A DNA stretch of 64,000 nt from Pleomorphomonas oryzae DSM 16300 (lineage in GTDB: Bacteria > Pseudomonadota > Alphaproteobacteria > Rhizobiales > Pleomorphomonadaceae). Below are positions 34,343 to 43,641 of the stretch, piece after piece (the first letter of the stretch is position 1; every line of letters begins with the position of its first letter). The translations under genes were made by a program, and so were the position numbers. The stretch covers positions 178,313 through 242,312 of the forward strand of contig NZ_AUHB01000008.1 in the NCBI RefSeq assembly GCF_000422965.1, read 5' to 3'. The notes below the pieces were generated by a model that saw only the letters and a program-made list of their open reading frames with translations, was not told the origin of the DNA and made no database searches.

Positions 34343-35338
34343 TCACTTCACAAGACCGATTGACCGGGCAGGACGAGCCAGCAGCCGATCGAGTTCGTCG
34401 TCGAGACGCATGACGGTGAGAGTCGCGCCCATCATCTCGAGAGAGGTGAAGTAGTTGCCGACAAAGTTATGCTTGATCTCGATCTTCTTCTGCCCGAGCA
34501 GGTCGGCGATTCGATCATAGAGAATGTAGAGTTCCATGACCGGCGTGGCACCAAGGCCGGACAGCAGAACAGCAACCTTGTCACCTGCTGCGAAAGGCAG
34601 GTCGGGCAGCACGTAATCCACCATCATGTCGGCCATCTCGGCCGCCGGCTTGGTCTTCATGACCGATACGCCCGGCTCACCGTGATGGCCGATGCCGACC
34701 TCCATCTCGCCATCCTTGATCTGGAAGTTGGGATGTCCAACCGCGACCAGCGTACAAGGGCTGAGACCGATACCGATCGAGCGAGTGTTATCGATGGCCT
34801 TCTGCGCAGCGGCGATAACCTCATCGAGGCTGCCGCCTTCGGCAGCGCGCGCCGCGCCGACCTTCCACATCAGAATCTCACCGGCAACGCCCCGGCGCTT
34901 GGCCAGCTCGTCCTTGGGCGCCGACGCGACGTCGTCGTTGGCCACCACGGTCTTGACGGTGATGCCCTCCTTGGCGGCCATCTTGATGGCCATTTTCACG
35001 TTCATGTTGTCGCCAGCATAATTGCCATAGAGGCAGGCAATACCAGCACCGCCATCACAGGCCTTGAAGGCGTCATGGAAGGCTTGGGCCGTGGGGGAAG
35101 AGAAGATCTCCCCGATCGCCACCGCATCAACCATGCCCTCGCCGACATAACCAAGAAAAGCCGGCTCATGACCGGAGCCGCCTCCGGTTACTACGCCGAC
35201 CTTACCGGCCTTCGGGGCCGAATTGACCTTGATCACGCGCGGGTTTGCTGTCGCTGACACCAGATCGCGATGCGCCTTGACATAGCCGCTCACGGCGTCT
35301 TCGACCATGCGATCAGGGTCATTGAATATTCTATTCAT
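34343..35338 (-). CDS. dhaK: Dihydroxyacetone/erythrulose kinase subunit DhaK (copy 2)
   Basis: 331 residues. The ketose-binding His219 lies in GIGHHGEPG; GGGSGHEPAF and YGNYAGDNMNVK are conserved. The start ATG 35338 follows GGTGGAG and gives the usual MNRIFNDPD N-terminus. First gene of dhaK2-dhaL2-dehydrogenase. With that dehydrogenase the expected substrate is erythrulose; dihydroxyacetone is the alternative. Confidence 0.9.
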   Translation of the reverse strand: MNRIFNDPDRMVEDAVSGYVKAHRDLVSATANPRVIKVNSAPKAGKVGVVTGGGSGHEPAFLGYVGEGMVDAVAIGEIFSSPTAQAFHDAFKACDGGAGIACLYGNYAGDNMNVKMAIKMAAKEGITVKTVVANDDVASAPKDELAKRRGVAGEILMWKVGAARAAEGGSLDEVIAAAQKAIDNTRSIGIGLSPCTLVAVGHPNFQIKDGEMEVGIGHHGEPGVSVMKTKPAAEMADMMVDYVLPDLPFAAGDKVAVLLSGLGATPVMELYILYDRIADLLGQKKIEIKHNFVGNYFTSLEMMGATLTVMRLDDELDRLLARPARSIGLVK

Positions 35339-36207
35339 CGGTTGTCTCCACCCTAAGTCCGTTATTTTTATCAATCCGGCCGCCAAGCTGGACACACCTC
35401 ACCCGTTACTGCCAACGCCTCTGGCGAGGGCAGTCGTCATCCTTCAAACTTGGCAAACCGTCCGCTGGCACGTCTACTTGCGTGGACCTAGCGACCCAAT
35501 TCCTTCCCTATCGCAACCTTCAATGCTGCGTTTATTGTTTGATGGGACGCTACGCTTGGCCCGGCCGGATGTCAACACGAATGAGCGTTTGTTCGCGTTC
35601 TTACGGGCAAAAACGACACAAATAATGATACAAAAATCCCAAATATCACATATATAGGCCTGTTTGTGTGCGATTCTCGTTCAATCCCTCATCTCAAGCT
35701 GAGACCATGGTCAAAGCTGGTCAAAAACACCGGCCATATTTGTGAGCATCGGATCAGCGAGCGGTCATTTGCTCAACGCAGCGCAGGCGTATTTTTTGCC
35801 TTCGTGCTAAAATATTCTATTATTAATGACCCAGTAGAAGTAAAATTTGAATTTACTGAATTCCATATAAAGTAATAAATATCGATGCGCCGGTTCACAT
35901 TGAAGTTTTTTACACCAAAACTTAAAAATTTAGACGGGCATATTTTCTATCGTCGGCATTCGAAAAGGAACTCGAGGCGCTTTTTTGAAAACATGCGAGG
36001 CCTCAACTCGCTGCGACTTGGATATCAACCCAAATGGTATGCGAGCATTCGGCGCAGTCGTAACATAGCTTCACATCGGTTGCGCCATAAACCCACTTGC
36101 GAGCCCTTTCGACAGCCCACAAGGTCATCGGCAGAGACGGCCGCAGAACGCATCGGGCGGCCGCGCAGATTGCCACTGCACGGCCGCCCGACGTCAAGCA
36201 CGAGATA
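35339..36207. other. Long AT-rich noncoding region before the hydrogenase operon end
   Basis: 869 bases, the longest gene-free stretch. It includes the dhaK2 promoter region near 35570-35660 (AACGACACAAATAATGATAC, then CAAAAATCCC) and the hydrogenase terminator hairpin at its right end. ORFs at 35666-35875 and 35885-36235 have no recognisable family and poor start sites. 35810-35990 is strikingly AT-rich. Confidence 0.5.
36155..36189 (-). terminator. Strong hairpin after the hydrogenase operon
   Basis: GGGCGGCCGCGCAG and CTGCACGGCCGCCC pair over 14 positions with one mismatch, 18 bases past the hndD stop. No T-run follows on the minus strand, so it may need Rho or act as an mRNA stabiliser. 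Confidence 0.5.
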
Positions 36208-37962
36208 TCAGCGCTTGTATTCCGGCAGCACCTGATAGCCGGTATGCAGGAGGTCGTGAGCCTTGTGACCGCCGATCTCACCTAGAAACTCGGCATAGAG
36301 TTCCTTGATGTAGGGATTGTGGTGCGAACAGCGCCAGAGGCCCGCTTGGTCTTCCTGGTAGAGTCCGGCCGCCCGCTTGGTACGAAGTTCGTTGGTGGCG
36401 CCATAAGGCTGTCCACCACCGCCAACGCAACCACCGGCGCAGGCCATCACTTCGATAAAGTGATAGGGCAACTCCTCGCCGGCCTCACGAGCGGCCCTCA
36501 CCTTGTCGATCACCTGCTCGACATTGGCGAGACCATGCGCCACGGCGACGCGGATCTCCTTGCCGGCGACGGTGATCTTGCCTTCCTTGACGCCCTTGAG
36601 GCCGCGGGTCATCTCGAAGTCAACGCGCGGAGCATCCTGGCCGGTGACGTAGTAATGCGCCGTGCGGAGAGCGGCTTCCATGACACCGCCGGTGGCACCG
36701 AAAATCGTACCGGCTCCTGTGTAGGCGCCGAGCATATGATCCGGCTGCTCCTCGGGGATCTCCACGAAATCAATGCCCGACTGCTTGATCATGCGCGCGA
36801 ACTCACGCGTGGTCAGCGACACGTCCACGTCCTGATAGCCCGAAGAACTCATCTCCTTGGAACGGATGATCTCGGACTTCTTGGCCGTGCAGGGCATGAC
36901 CGACACCACGAAAACCTTGGCTGGATCGATGCCCATCTTCTCAGCGTAATAGGTCTTCGACAGGGCTCCGACCATCTCGTGCGGCGACTTGCAGCTGGAG
37001 AAATGGTCGATCATGTCGCCATGGAACTTCTCCATGAAATCAACCCAGCCCGGGCAGCAGCTGGTGATCAACGGCAGTGCACCCGTTCCTTCGAGCAACC
37101 GACTTTTGAACTCGGAGGCTTCCTCGATGATCGTCAGGTCGGCGCCGAAGTTGGTGTCGAATACCGCCTTGAAGCCCATCCGGCGCAACGAGGCGTAGAT
37201 CTTACCGGTCAGGTTGGCGCCAATGGGGAAGCCGAAAGCTTCGCCCACGGCAACACGCACCGCCGGAGCGATCTGAACCACGCAATAGGCGTCCGGATCC
37301 TGCAGCTTGTTCCAGACATCGACGGTTTCGTCATACTCGACGATGGCGCCGGTCGGACAATGGGCAGAGCATTGACCGCACCGCACGCAGGGCGAATCCG
37401 CCAACGGAATATCGCCGGCTGCCGCGATACGGGTCTTGAAACCGCGATTGAGGAAGCTCAGCGCCCAGACGTTCTGATGCTGCTGGCAGACGGTGATGCA
37501 GCGACCGCACAATACGCACTTGCGCGGGTCAAGGACGATACTCCTGGTGGAGGTGTCAAGCGGCAGGTCGGGAACGATGTTCGGCAGATCTGAGGCATTC
37601 ATGCCGAAGTCGGCAGCGAGCGCTTGCAGCTCGCAGTTCTGATTGCGCAGGCAGGTCAGGCATTCGTTCGGGTGACGAGACAGCGTCAACTCCAGGATAC
37701 CGCGCCGCACCTCGACGATTTCCGGCGTCTCCGTCAGAATATCCATGCCCTCGTCAAGCGGCGTGCAGCACGAGCGCAGCATCTTGCCGGTGTTCTTCAC
37801 CTTGACGATGCAGATGCCGCAGGCGCCGGTCGCCTCGAGATCCGGATGCTTGCAGAGCGTCGGAATCTTCACGTGAACCTTGCGCGCCGCATCCAGGATG
37901 GTGGTTCCCGGGGCGACCTCCACAGGCACGCCGTTAATCGTTGCATTGATCATATTTGTCAT
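36208..37962 (-). CDS. hndD: [FeFe] hydrogenase catalytic subunit (HndD/HydA type)
   Basis: 584 residues. N-terminal plant-type 2Fe-2S domain (Cys37, 48, 51, 65), His-ligated 4Fe-4S motif (His97, Cys101, 104, 110), a 2x4Fe-4S domain (Cys149-159 and 192-202), then the H-cluster domain with all three signatures: TSCCPGW (300-306), MPCTAKKSE (from 356), and EVMACAGGCVGGGGQP (from 504). It makes or oxidises H2. Start ATG 37962 gives MTNMINATING; ATG 37953 is possible. It is the last gene after NuoE- and NuoF-like subunits, so electrons come from NAD(P)H. HydE/F/G maturases, required for activity, are not in the window. Confidence 0.94.
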   Translation of the reverse strand: MTNMINATINGVPVEVAPGTTILDAARKVHVKIPTLCKHPDLEATGACGICIVKVKNTGKMLRSCCTPLDEGMDILTETPEIVEVRRGILELTLSRHPNECLTCLRNQNCELQALAADFGMNASDLPNIVPDLPLDTSTRSIVLDPRKCVLCGRCITVCQQHQNVWALSFLNRGFKTRIAAAGDIPLADSPCVRCGQCSAHCPTGAIVEYDETVDVWNKLQDPDAYCVVQIAPAVRVAVGEAFGFPIGANLTGKIYASLRRMGFKAVFDTNFGADLTIIEEASEFKSRLLEGTGALPLITSCCPGWVDFMEKFHGDMIDHFSSCKSPHEMVGALSKTYYAEKMGIDPAKVFVVSVMPCTAKKSEIIRSKEMSSSGYQDVDVSLTTREFARMIKQSGIDFVEIPEEQPDHMLGAYTGAGTIFGATGGVMEAALRTAHYYVTGQDAPRVDFEMTRGLKGVKEGKITVAGKEIRVAVAHGLANVEQVIDKVRAAREAGEELPYHFIEVMACAGGCVGGGGQPYGATNELRTKRAAGLYQEDQAGLWRCSHHNPYIKELYAEFLGEIGGHKAHDLLHTGYQVLPEYKR

Positions 37963-37988
37963 TTCGACCACTTCTCGATCTCGGGAAA

Positions 37989-39644
37989 TCAGGCTTCGGC
38001 AGCCACGGGCTTCTTGAGGCGTTCGGTGAACTCCGACGTGAAGTGCTTGAGCGCCGACAGCACCGGGTTCGGAGCCGTTTGTCCGAGCGCGCAAAGCGAA
38101 CCCCTCTGCATGGCTTGAGCGATCATCCTGATGTTCGCGATGTCCTCCTCAGTGCCGTCTCCGGCAACGATCTTGTCGAGAAGATGCAGCATCTGCGTGC
38201 CGCCGATGCGGCAGGGCGCGCACTTGCCGCAGGATTCGTCGACGCAGAAATCGAGATAGAAGCGGGCGAGTTCGACGACGCTATCCTGATCGTCGATGAC
38301 GATCAGGCCGCCAGATCCCATCATCGAGCCCAGCTGTTGCAGATGCTCGTAGGAGATCGGCGTATCGAACTGGCTTTCCGGGATCATCCCGCCCGACGGA
38401 CCGCCGGTCTGCACGCCCTTCACCTTGCGATCGGTGCCGGTGCCGCCGCCGATCGTCTCGACGATCTCGCGGATGGTGATGCCCATGGGGACCTCGACGA
38501 GGCCGTTGTGGGCGATCTTGCCGGTCAGCGCGAATACCTTGGTGCCCTTCGACTTCTCCGTTCCCTTGGCGGCGAACCAGTCGGCGCCCTTGAGCAGGAT
38601 GCGCGGCACGTTGGCAAGCGTTTCGACGTTGTTGACGCAGCTCGGCTTGTCCCACAGCCCCTTGACCGAGGGGAACGGCGGGCGCGGACGCGGCGTACCG
38701 CGCTTGCCCTCGACCGAGGCGATCAGGGCGGTTTCCTCACCGCAGACGAAGGCGCCGGCGCCCAGGCGGACGTCGAAATCGAAGCTCCATCCCGAGTTCA
38801 GGATGTTGCGACCGACGAGGCCGGCCTGACGGGCCTGACGTATGGCCTTCTCGATGCGGTCGACGGCGAGCGGATATTCGGCGCGAATATAGAATACGCC
38901 ATTGGTGGCGTTCATGGCGCGCGCGGCGATCATCATGCCCTCGATCACCGCATGTGGGTCGCCTTCCAGCACCGAGCGATCCATGAAGGCGCCGGGATCG
39001 CCCTCGTCGCCGTTGCAGATGACGTATTTGACGTCGGACTCGACGCGGCGGGCGAAATCCCACTTGAGGCCGGTCGGATAGCCCGCGCCGCCGCGGCCGC
39101 GCAGGCCGGAGGCCAGCATTTCCTTGCAGATTTCCTCCGCCGACATGGTCAAGGCCTTCCTAAGGCCTTGGTAGCCGCCATGGACCAGATAATCGGCGAG
39201 CTTTTCCGGGTCGGCGTGGCCATTGTTGGAGAGCACGACACGCTCCTGCATGGCGAAGAAGGCGGCATGCAGATCGACGACGTGGGCGCCGAGCGGCCCA
39301 ACCGGATCATCAACCTTGCCGCCACTGGCGATCGGAGCGACCACGTCTTCGACGAGGCGCGTTGCGAGATCGGGTGTCATCTCGCTGAACAGGATATCCT
39401 CGTGCGCCTTGCAGGTCATGCGCACCAACGGTCCTTTGCTGCACAGGCCCATGCAGCCCGTACCGCCAACCTGGACTTTGCCGTCCAGCCCTCTCTCGGC
39501 GATGTCGGCCTTGATACGCGCGACGATATCCGCCGCGCCGGATGACTGGCAGCCCGTGCTCGAGCAGCAGACCAGGCGCACTTCCATCGCTTGCTGTTTG
39601 GCAAGCTCGGCGGCAGCTTTCACTTCAAGCTCTTCCGGCTTCAT
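37989..39644 (-). CDS. hndC: NuoF-like NAD(P)H-binding hydrogenase subunit (HndC type)
   Basis: 551 residues: an N-terminal thioredoxin-like 2Fe-2S domain (~1-110, CCSSTGCQSSG and GTGCMGLCSKGP, the HndB role fused in), the FMN/NADH domain (RGRGGAGYPTGLKW, GDEGDPGAFMDRS, GAGAFVCGEETAL), the SLBB region and a C-terminal 4Fe-4S site (ESCGKCAPCRIGG...). It lacks the extra C-terminal 2x4Fe-4S domain present in some bifurcating HydB proteins. It oxidises or reduces NAD(P)H with FMN and passes electrons to HndD. 26 bases separate it from hndD. Confidence 0.93.
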   Translation of the reverse strand: MKPEELEVKAAAELAKQQAMEVRLVCCSSTGCQSSGAADIVARIKADIAERGLDGKVQVGGTGCMGLCSKGPLVRMTCKAHEDILFSEMTPDLATRLVEDVVAPIASGGKVDDPVGPLGAHVVDLHAAFFAMQERVVLSNNGHADPEKLADYLVHGGYQGLRKALTMSAEEICKEMLASGLRGRGGAGYPTGLKWDFARRVESDVKYVICNGDEGDPGAFMDRSVLEGDPHAVIEGMMIAARAMNATNGVFYIRAEYPLAVDRIEKAIRQARQAGLVGRNILNSGWSFDFDVRLGAGAFVCGEETALIASVEGKRGTPRPRPPFPSVKGLWDKPSCVNNVETLANVPRILLKGADWFAAKGTEKSKGTKVFALTGKIAHNGLVEVPMGITIREIVETIGGGTGTDRKVKGVQTGGPSGGMIPESQFDTPISYEHLQQLGSMMGSGGLIVIDDQDSVVELARFYLDFCVDESCGKCAPCRIGGTQMLHLLDKIVAGDGTEEDIANIRMIAQAMQRGSLCALGQTAPNPVLSALKHFTSEFTERLKKPVAAEA

Positions 39645-39685
39645 AACGGTCCCACTTGTGTCTGGAATTGTTCGGTTTCGTCGGC

Positions 39686-40225
39686 CTATTCGGCGTCGGC
39701 GGACTCGGCGGCAACGTGCATCGGCTGGTCGTGCTTGACGTGCTCGAGCAGTCCATGGGCGTCAGTGACGTCCTGTTTGCCGTAGACCTTGCCGTTGACC
39801 GAAGCGAGCGGCGCGAGACCGCAACAGCCGAGGCAACGCACCCCTTGAAGGTGATATTCGCCGTCAGGCGTGCTTTCGCCTTCCTTGATCCCGAGCTCAG
39901 CTTCAACGCCATGCAACAGCTTCGGCGAGCCCTTGATATGGCAGGCCGTGCCGGTGCACACCGAAATGATGTATTTCCCCGGGCTTTCCAGCTTAAAGTA
40001 GTTATAAAACGTCAGTACTTCGTAGATGTTGGCCAGCGGAACGCCCATCTCGCGGCCAAGCTTCATGGCGGACTCCCGTGGCACATAGCCAAGACGTCCC
40101 TGAAGCTCGTGCAGCGCCATGATGAGGCTGCCTTTCTTCTTTTTCCACTTCTGAGCCAGAACGATGATTTCGTCCTCCGGGGCCTCTTCGACCTCGATTT
40201 CGTCTACCGCAGTTTCGTCACTCAT
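39686..40225 (-). CDS. hndA: NuoE-like 2Fe-2S hydrogenase subunit (HndA type)
   Basis: 179 residues, the 24-kDa subunit fold: four cysteines in CTGTACHIKG and RCLGCCGLAP bind a 2Fe-2S cluster, and the helical N-terminal part ends LTFYNYFKLESPGKY. The N-terminus is acidic (VDEIEVEEAPEDE). First gene of the hydrogenase operon, with hndC 41 bases on. It bridges electron flow within the NADH-binding module. Confidence 0.93.
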   Translation of the reverse strand: MSDETAVDEIEVEEAPEDEIIVLAQKWKKKKGSLIMALHELQGRLGYVPRESAMKLGREMGVPLANIYEVLTFYNYFKLESPGKYIISVCTGTACHIKGSPKLLHGVEAELGIKEGESTPDGEYHLQGVRCLGCCGLAPLASVNGKVYGKQDVTDAHGLLEHVKHDQPMHVAAESADAE

Positions 40226-40626
40226 CTTTTTTTCGTCCGTGCAGCTTCTGTTATAGTTTCAATCGATTTAGCCGTCAGGCGACAACCCAGCCTCAGTGCA
40301 TGCCGTCAATCAACGGGGAGTCGTTCCAATCGATCTGCCTTCAAGCCGACCCGAATATTAAGATCTTACTGTCATGTTTTCGGAGCCATCAGGCACTAGG
40401 ACCATGTCGTTCGCTTTAACTCTTGATGAGGCTTTCACATCGTCGACCGCGCATCAAGAAGTATAGTCCCCTATAAGATGAAATCGGTATTCGATTCGAA
40501 ACGTTACTATAGCTCTTTCGTTCTATTTCATGATTGAACGCGAAAGCGCTAGAGGGGCCCAGCGGCCGCCTCCAGTCACTTCGTCGATGGATTTGATGCA
40601 ACAAGCTGGCGCGAATCCCGCCGCTT
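40226..40626. other. Intergenic region upstream of the hydrogenase operon
   Basis: 401 bases between hndA start and the EryI-like stop, both minus. TCTTGATG-N23-CATCAAGA (40421-40459) and TATAG-TCCC-CTATA (40462-40475) are inverted repeats of unknown use. No FNR box TTGAT-N4-ATCAA and no -24/-12 sigma54 promoter was seen. Confidence 0.5.
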
Positions 40627-41109
40627 TCAGGCTTCGCTTTCGCCGAGATTCGCGGCGTATTTCCTGTCCACGTCTTCAATGGCCCTTACGTTCCCGCCGG
40701 ACGGCCCATTTGGATCGAATTTTCCGGTGAGAGCCAGGAAGGTGTCGGCAATCAGCTTGGCGTGCTCGACGCCCACGACGCGTGCGCCCAAGGTGATGAT
40801 CTGTGCGTCGTTGGAAAGCGCGGCTCGTTGCGCGGAATACACGTCGTGCGTGAGGGCGGCGCGAATGCCACGAACCTTATTGGCGCTGATGCAAACACCA
40901 ATACCCGTTCCGCAAATGAGGATGGCCCGATCGTAAGTCCCATCCAGCACCCCGGTTGCCACGCGGTCGGCGAGATTGGCATAAAAGGGGTCGGCGACTT
41001 TGCCGTTACGCGACACTTCGAACACTTCGAAGCGCGTCTTGAGATGTTCGGCCAGCACATGGGCCAGCCCTTCTCCGGCACTATCACCGGCCACCGCCAC
41101 CTTGATCAT
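40627..41109 (-). CDS. eryI: EryI-like tetrose/pentose phosphate isomerase (RpiB family)
   Basis: 160 residues. The catalytic Cys67 is in [15 protein letters not shown], and [22 protein letters not shown] is the family's core. Its N-terminus [20 protein letters not shown] has Asp-Ser where ordinary RpiB has Asp-His, a feature of Brucella EryI and mycobacterial DerI, which convert D-erythrulose 4-phosphate to D-erythrose 4-phosphate. Divergent from transketolase over 253 bases, so D-erythrose 4-phosphate made here can go straight to that enzyme. Ribose 5-phosphate isomerase activity is the less likely alternative. Confidence 0.87.
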   Translation of the reverse strand: MIKVAVAGDSAGEGLAHVLAEHLKTRFEVFEVSRNGKVADPFYANLADRVATGVLDGTYDRAILICGTGIGVCISANKVRGIRAALTHDVYSAQRAALSNDAQIITLGARVVGVEHAKLIADTFLALTGKFDPNGPSGGNVRAIEDVDRKYAANLGESEA

Positions 41110-41258
41110 GCTTTCCTCTCCGCATGTTGGCGCCCGTTTTCGCTCGCCGGGGCTAATGGCCTCCGCTGGTCGGGTGCGAACCTGAACGTTTCCGTCTCTC
41201 GACGGTGACGTTCAAATTCTCATCACTCTGTGCGTCTCGGGTCTTTCTGGGCGGAAGA

Positions 41259-41362
41259 TAACACCGTAACAGCCAAAATCAACCTATTTGTGTTGGTTTG
41301 ATAACTTATGTTGATATTTTTGTGCCTTTGCGTTAGGAGCTGTCTCAAATAGGAGAGGCATC
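41259..41362 (+). promoter_or_regulatory. Transketolase promoter/leader
   Basis: TTTGATAACTTATGTTGATA then TTTTTGTG (41297-41324), followed by GTTAGGAGCTGTCTCAAATAGGAGAG before ATG 41363. Nearly the same block is at 11259-11376 upstream of the first DeoR gene. ATAACACC and CAGCCAA upstream are shared as well. Confidence 0.6.
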
Positions 41363-43399
41363 ATGTCGACCACAGCTCAATGGATCATGGAAAAGGCCAC
41401 TCACGCGCCAATCGACTTTCAGCTTGCCAATTGTATCAGGGCGCTTGCCATCGACGCCGTCGAAGCCGCGAATTCCGGCCATCCCGGAGCACCACTCGGC
41501 ATGGCGGACGCGGCTGCCGTGCTCTTCGCCCGGCACCTGAAGTTCGATGCCGCCACGCCCGACTGGCCAAATCGCGACCGTTTTGTGCTGTCCAATGGCC
41601 ATGCGTCGGCGCTGCTCTATGCGCTGCTCTATCTCACTGGTTATGAGGATATGACCATCGAAGAGATCAAGGCGTTTCGTCAGTGGGGATCGAAGGCAGC
41701 CGGTCACCCGGAATATGGGCACGCCAAGGGCATCGAGACCACGACCGGACCGCTCGGCCAGGGCATCGCCGGTGCGGTGGGCATGGCGATGGCCGAACGT
41801 CGCCTGGCAGACGAGTTCGGCACCGACCTCGTCGATCATCACACCTTCGTACTCTGCGGTGACGGCTGTCTCGAGGAAGGTATCAGCCAGGAGGCCGCTT
41901 CGTTGGCCGGTCATCTCGGCCTCGGCAAGCTGATCGTTCTCTATGACGACAACGGCATCACCATCGACGGCTCTACGACGGTCAGTTTCTCAGAGGACGT
42001 TCCCGCGCGCTTCCGCGCTTGTGGCTGGCATGTTCAAACGTGTGACGGTCATAACACGAGCGCTCTCGACGAGGCGATTACCGCAGCCAAGGCTGCCACC
42101 ACACGTCCCTCGCTGATTGCCATGCGCACGGTGATCGGCTTCGGCTCGCCCAACAAGGCCGGCAAGGAATCCTCCCATGGTGCGCCGCTCGGCGCGGAAG
42201 AAGCTGCTGCCACCAAGGCAGCGCTCGGCTGGACGGCAGCCCCCTTTGAAATACCCGCCGAGTTGCTCGCGCGCTGGCGCGAGATCGGCGCGCGGGGCAT
42301 GACGGCCCGCAAGGCCTGGCAGGAGCGACTTGCCGCTCAGCCAGCCGCTCTGCGCACGGAATTCCAGCGTCGAGTGAGCGGTGCGCTGCCCGCCGGCTAT
42401 CCGAGTGCCGTCGAAGCGCTGAAGCGCGATCTCTTCGCCAAGCCGCAAAAGGTTGCCACGCGCCGCGCCAGCCAGATCGCTCTGGAGGCCATCACCGCCG
42501 CGGTGCCGGACATGATCGGCGGATCAGCCGATCTCACGGGCTCAAATCTCACACGGGTCAAGCCGGTCGACAGCCAATTCACCCGCTCGCAATCCGGGCG
42601 CTACGTCGGTTATGGCGTGCGCGAGTTCGCCATGAGCGCCATCATGAACGGCATGACAGTCCATGGCGGCTTCATTCCCTATGGCGGCACATTCCTGGTG
42701 TTCTCCGATTATGCCCGCGGCGCGATCCGTCTGTCGGCACTGATGCGCATCGGCACCATCTATGTGATGACCCATGATTCAATTGGTCTTGGCGAAGATG
42801 GTCCGACCCATCAACCGGTGGAGCATCTAGCCTCTCTGCGGGCTCTGCCGCGCCTCCTGGTGTTTCGCCCGGCGGACGTCGTCGAGACGCTCGAATGCTG
42901 GGATATCGCCGTGCGCAACCGCAACCGGCCGTCGCTGCTGGCGCTATCAAGACAAGCGGTGCCGCAGCTGCGCGGCAAGGAAGCCGAAGACCCGACAGAA
43001 AATCGGGCCGCCCTAGGTGCCTATGTGATCCGTCGCTTCGGGGGCGAGAAGCAGGATGTGACGCTGCTTGCCACCGGCACCGAGGTATCGCTAGCCATCG
43101 AGGCGGCGGAAGCCCTGACAAAAGAGGGCTTGGCGGTCGCCGTTGTATCGATGCCTTGTTGGGAACTGTTCGAGGAACAGTCCAAGGCCTATCGCCAAAG
43201 CGTACTGGGAACGGCGCCTCGCATTGCCATCGAGGCTGCCGGGAAGTTCGGCTGGACGCGTTATGTCGCCAGCGAGGAAGACGTCATCGGTCTTGATGAC
43301 TTCGGGGCATCTGCCCCGGCTGAGCGGCTCTATGCAGAGTTCGGCATCACGTGCGACGCCATCGTCGCCAAAGCGAAGGCCCTGACGGGACGCGCCTGA
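41363..43399 (+). CDS. tkt: Transketolase
   Basis: 678 residues, full length. The thiamine diphosphate motif is [23 protein letters not shown]...YDDN, with [14 protein letters not shown] near the N-terminus, and [15 protein letters not shown] and [21 protein letters not shown] in the central domain. It transfers two-carbon units, using D-erythrose 4-phosphate or xylulose 5-phosphate. AGGAGAGGCATC precedes ATG 41363. It is divergent from the EryI-like gene, which fits a role in draining erythrose 4-phosphate. Probably an operon-specific copy in addition to a housekeeping one elsewhere. Confidence 0.95.
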   Translation: MSTTAQWIMEKATHAPIDFQLANCIRALAIDAVEAANSGHPGAPLGMADAAAVLFARHLKFDAATPDWPNRDRFVLSNGHASALLYALLYLTGYEDMTIEEIKAFRQWGSKAAGHPEYGHAKGIETTTGPLGQGIAGAVGMAMAERRLADEFGTDLVDHHTFVLCGDGCLEEGISQEAASLAGHLGLGKLIVLYDDNGITIDGSTTVSFSEDVPARFRACGWHVQTCDGHNTSALDEAITAAKAATTRPSLIAMRTVIGFGSPNKAGKESSHGAPLGAEEAAATKAALGWTAAPFEIPAELLARWREIGARGMTARKAWQERLAAQPAALRTEFQRRVSGALPAGYPSAVEALKRDLFAKPQKVATRRASQIALEAITAAVPDMIGGSADLTGSNLTRVKPVDSQFTRSQSGRYVGYGVREFAMSAIMNGMTVHGGFIPYGGTFLVFSDYARGAIRLSALMRIGTIYVMTHDSIGLGEDGPTHQPVEHLASLRALPRLLVFRPADVVETLECWDIAVRNRNRPSLLALSRQAVPQLRGKEAEDPTENRAALGAYVIRRFGGEKQDVTLLATGTEVSLAIEAAEALTKEGLAVAVVSMPCWELFEEQSKAYRQSVLGTAPRIAIEAAGKFGWTRYVASEEDVIGLDDFGASAPAERLYAEFGITCDAIVAKAKALTGRA

Positions 43400-43641
43400 C
43401 GGCTGTCCTAGACAGGACCGAGGCGGAGAGCAGCTGAAGGCTCCACGGTCATCGACCGCTTCAGTGTTCCCGCAGCTAGAGGGCGGCCTCCTCCCGCCCC
43501 CACTGGAGCCGTGTCGGAGCACTCCCGATCCGACACGGCAACCGCTCCTCTGGTCAAAACGGATTGTTGCAAGAAACAGCGGCCCGCAGAAATGCCGCAA
43601 ACGCCACGTATCGACCTTTTGATAAACACAAGGGCGATACG

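Noticed and set aside
35885..36235. Plus-strand 116-codon frame near the hydrogenase terminator
   Set aside because: Arg/Ser-rich translation, crosses the strong hairpin at 36155-36189 and the hndD stop; no ribosome site.
40421..40459. TTGAT/ATCAA pair upstream of the hydrogenase as an FNR box
   Set aside because: The half-sites are ~25 bases apart instead of 4, so it is a long inverted repeat, not an FNR site.
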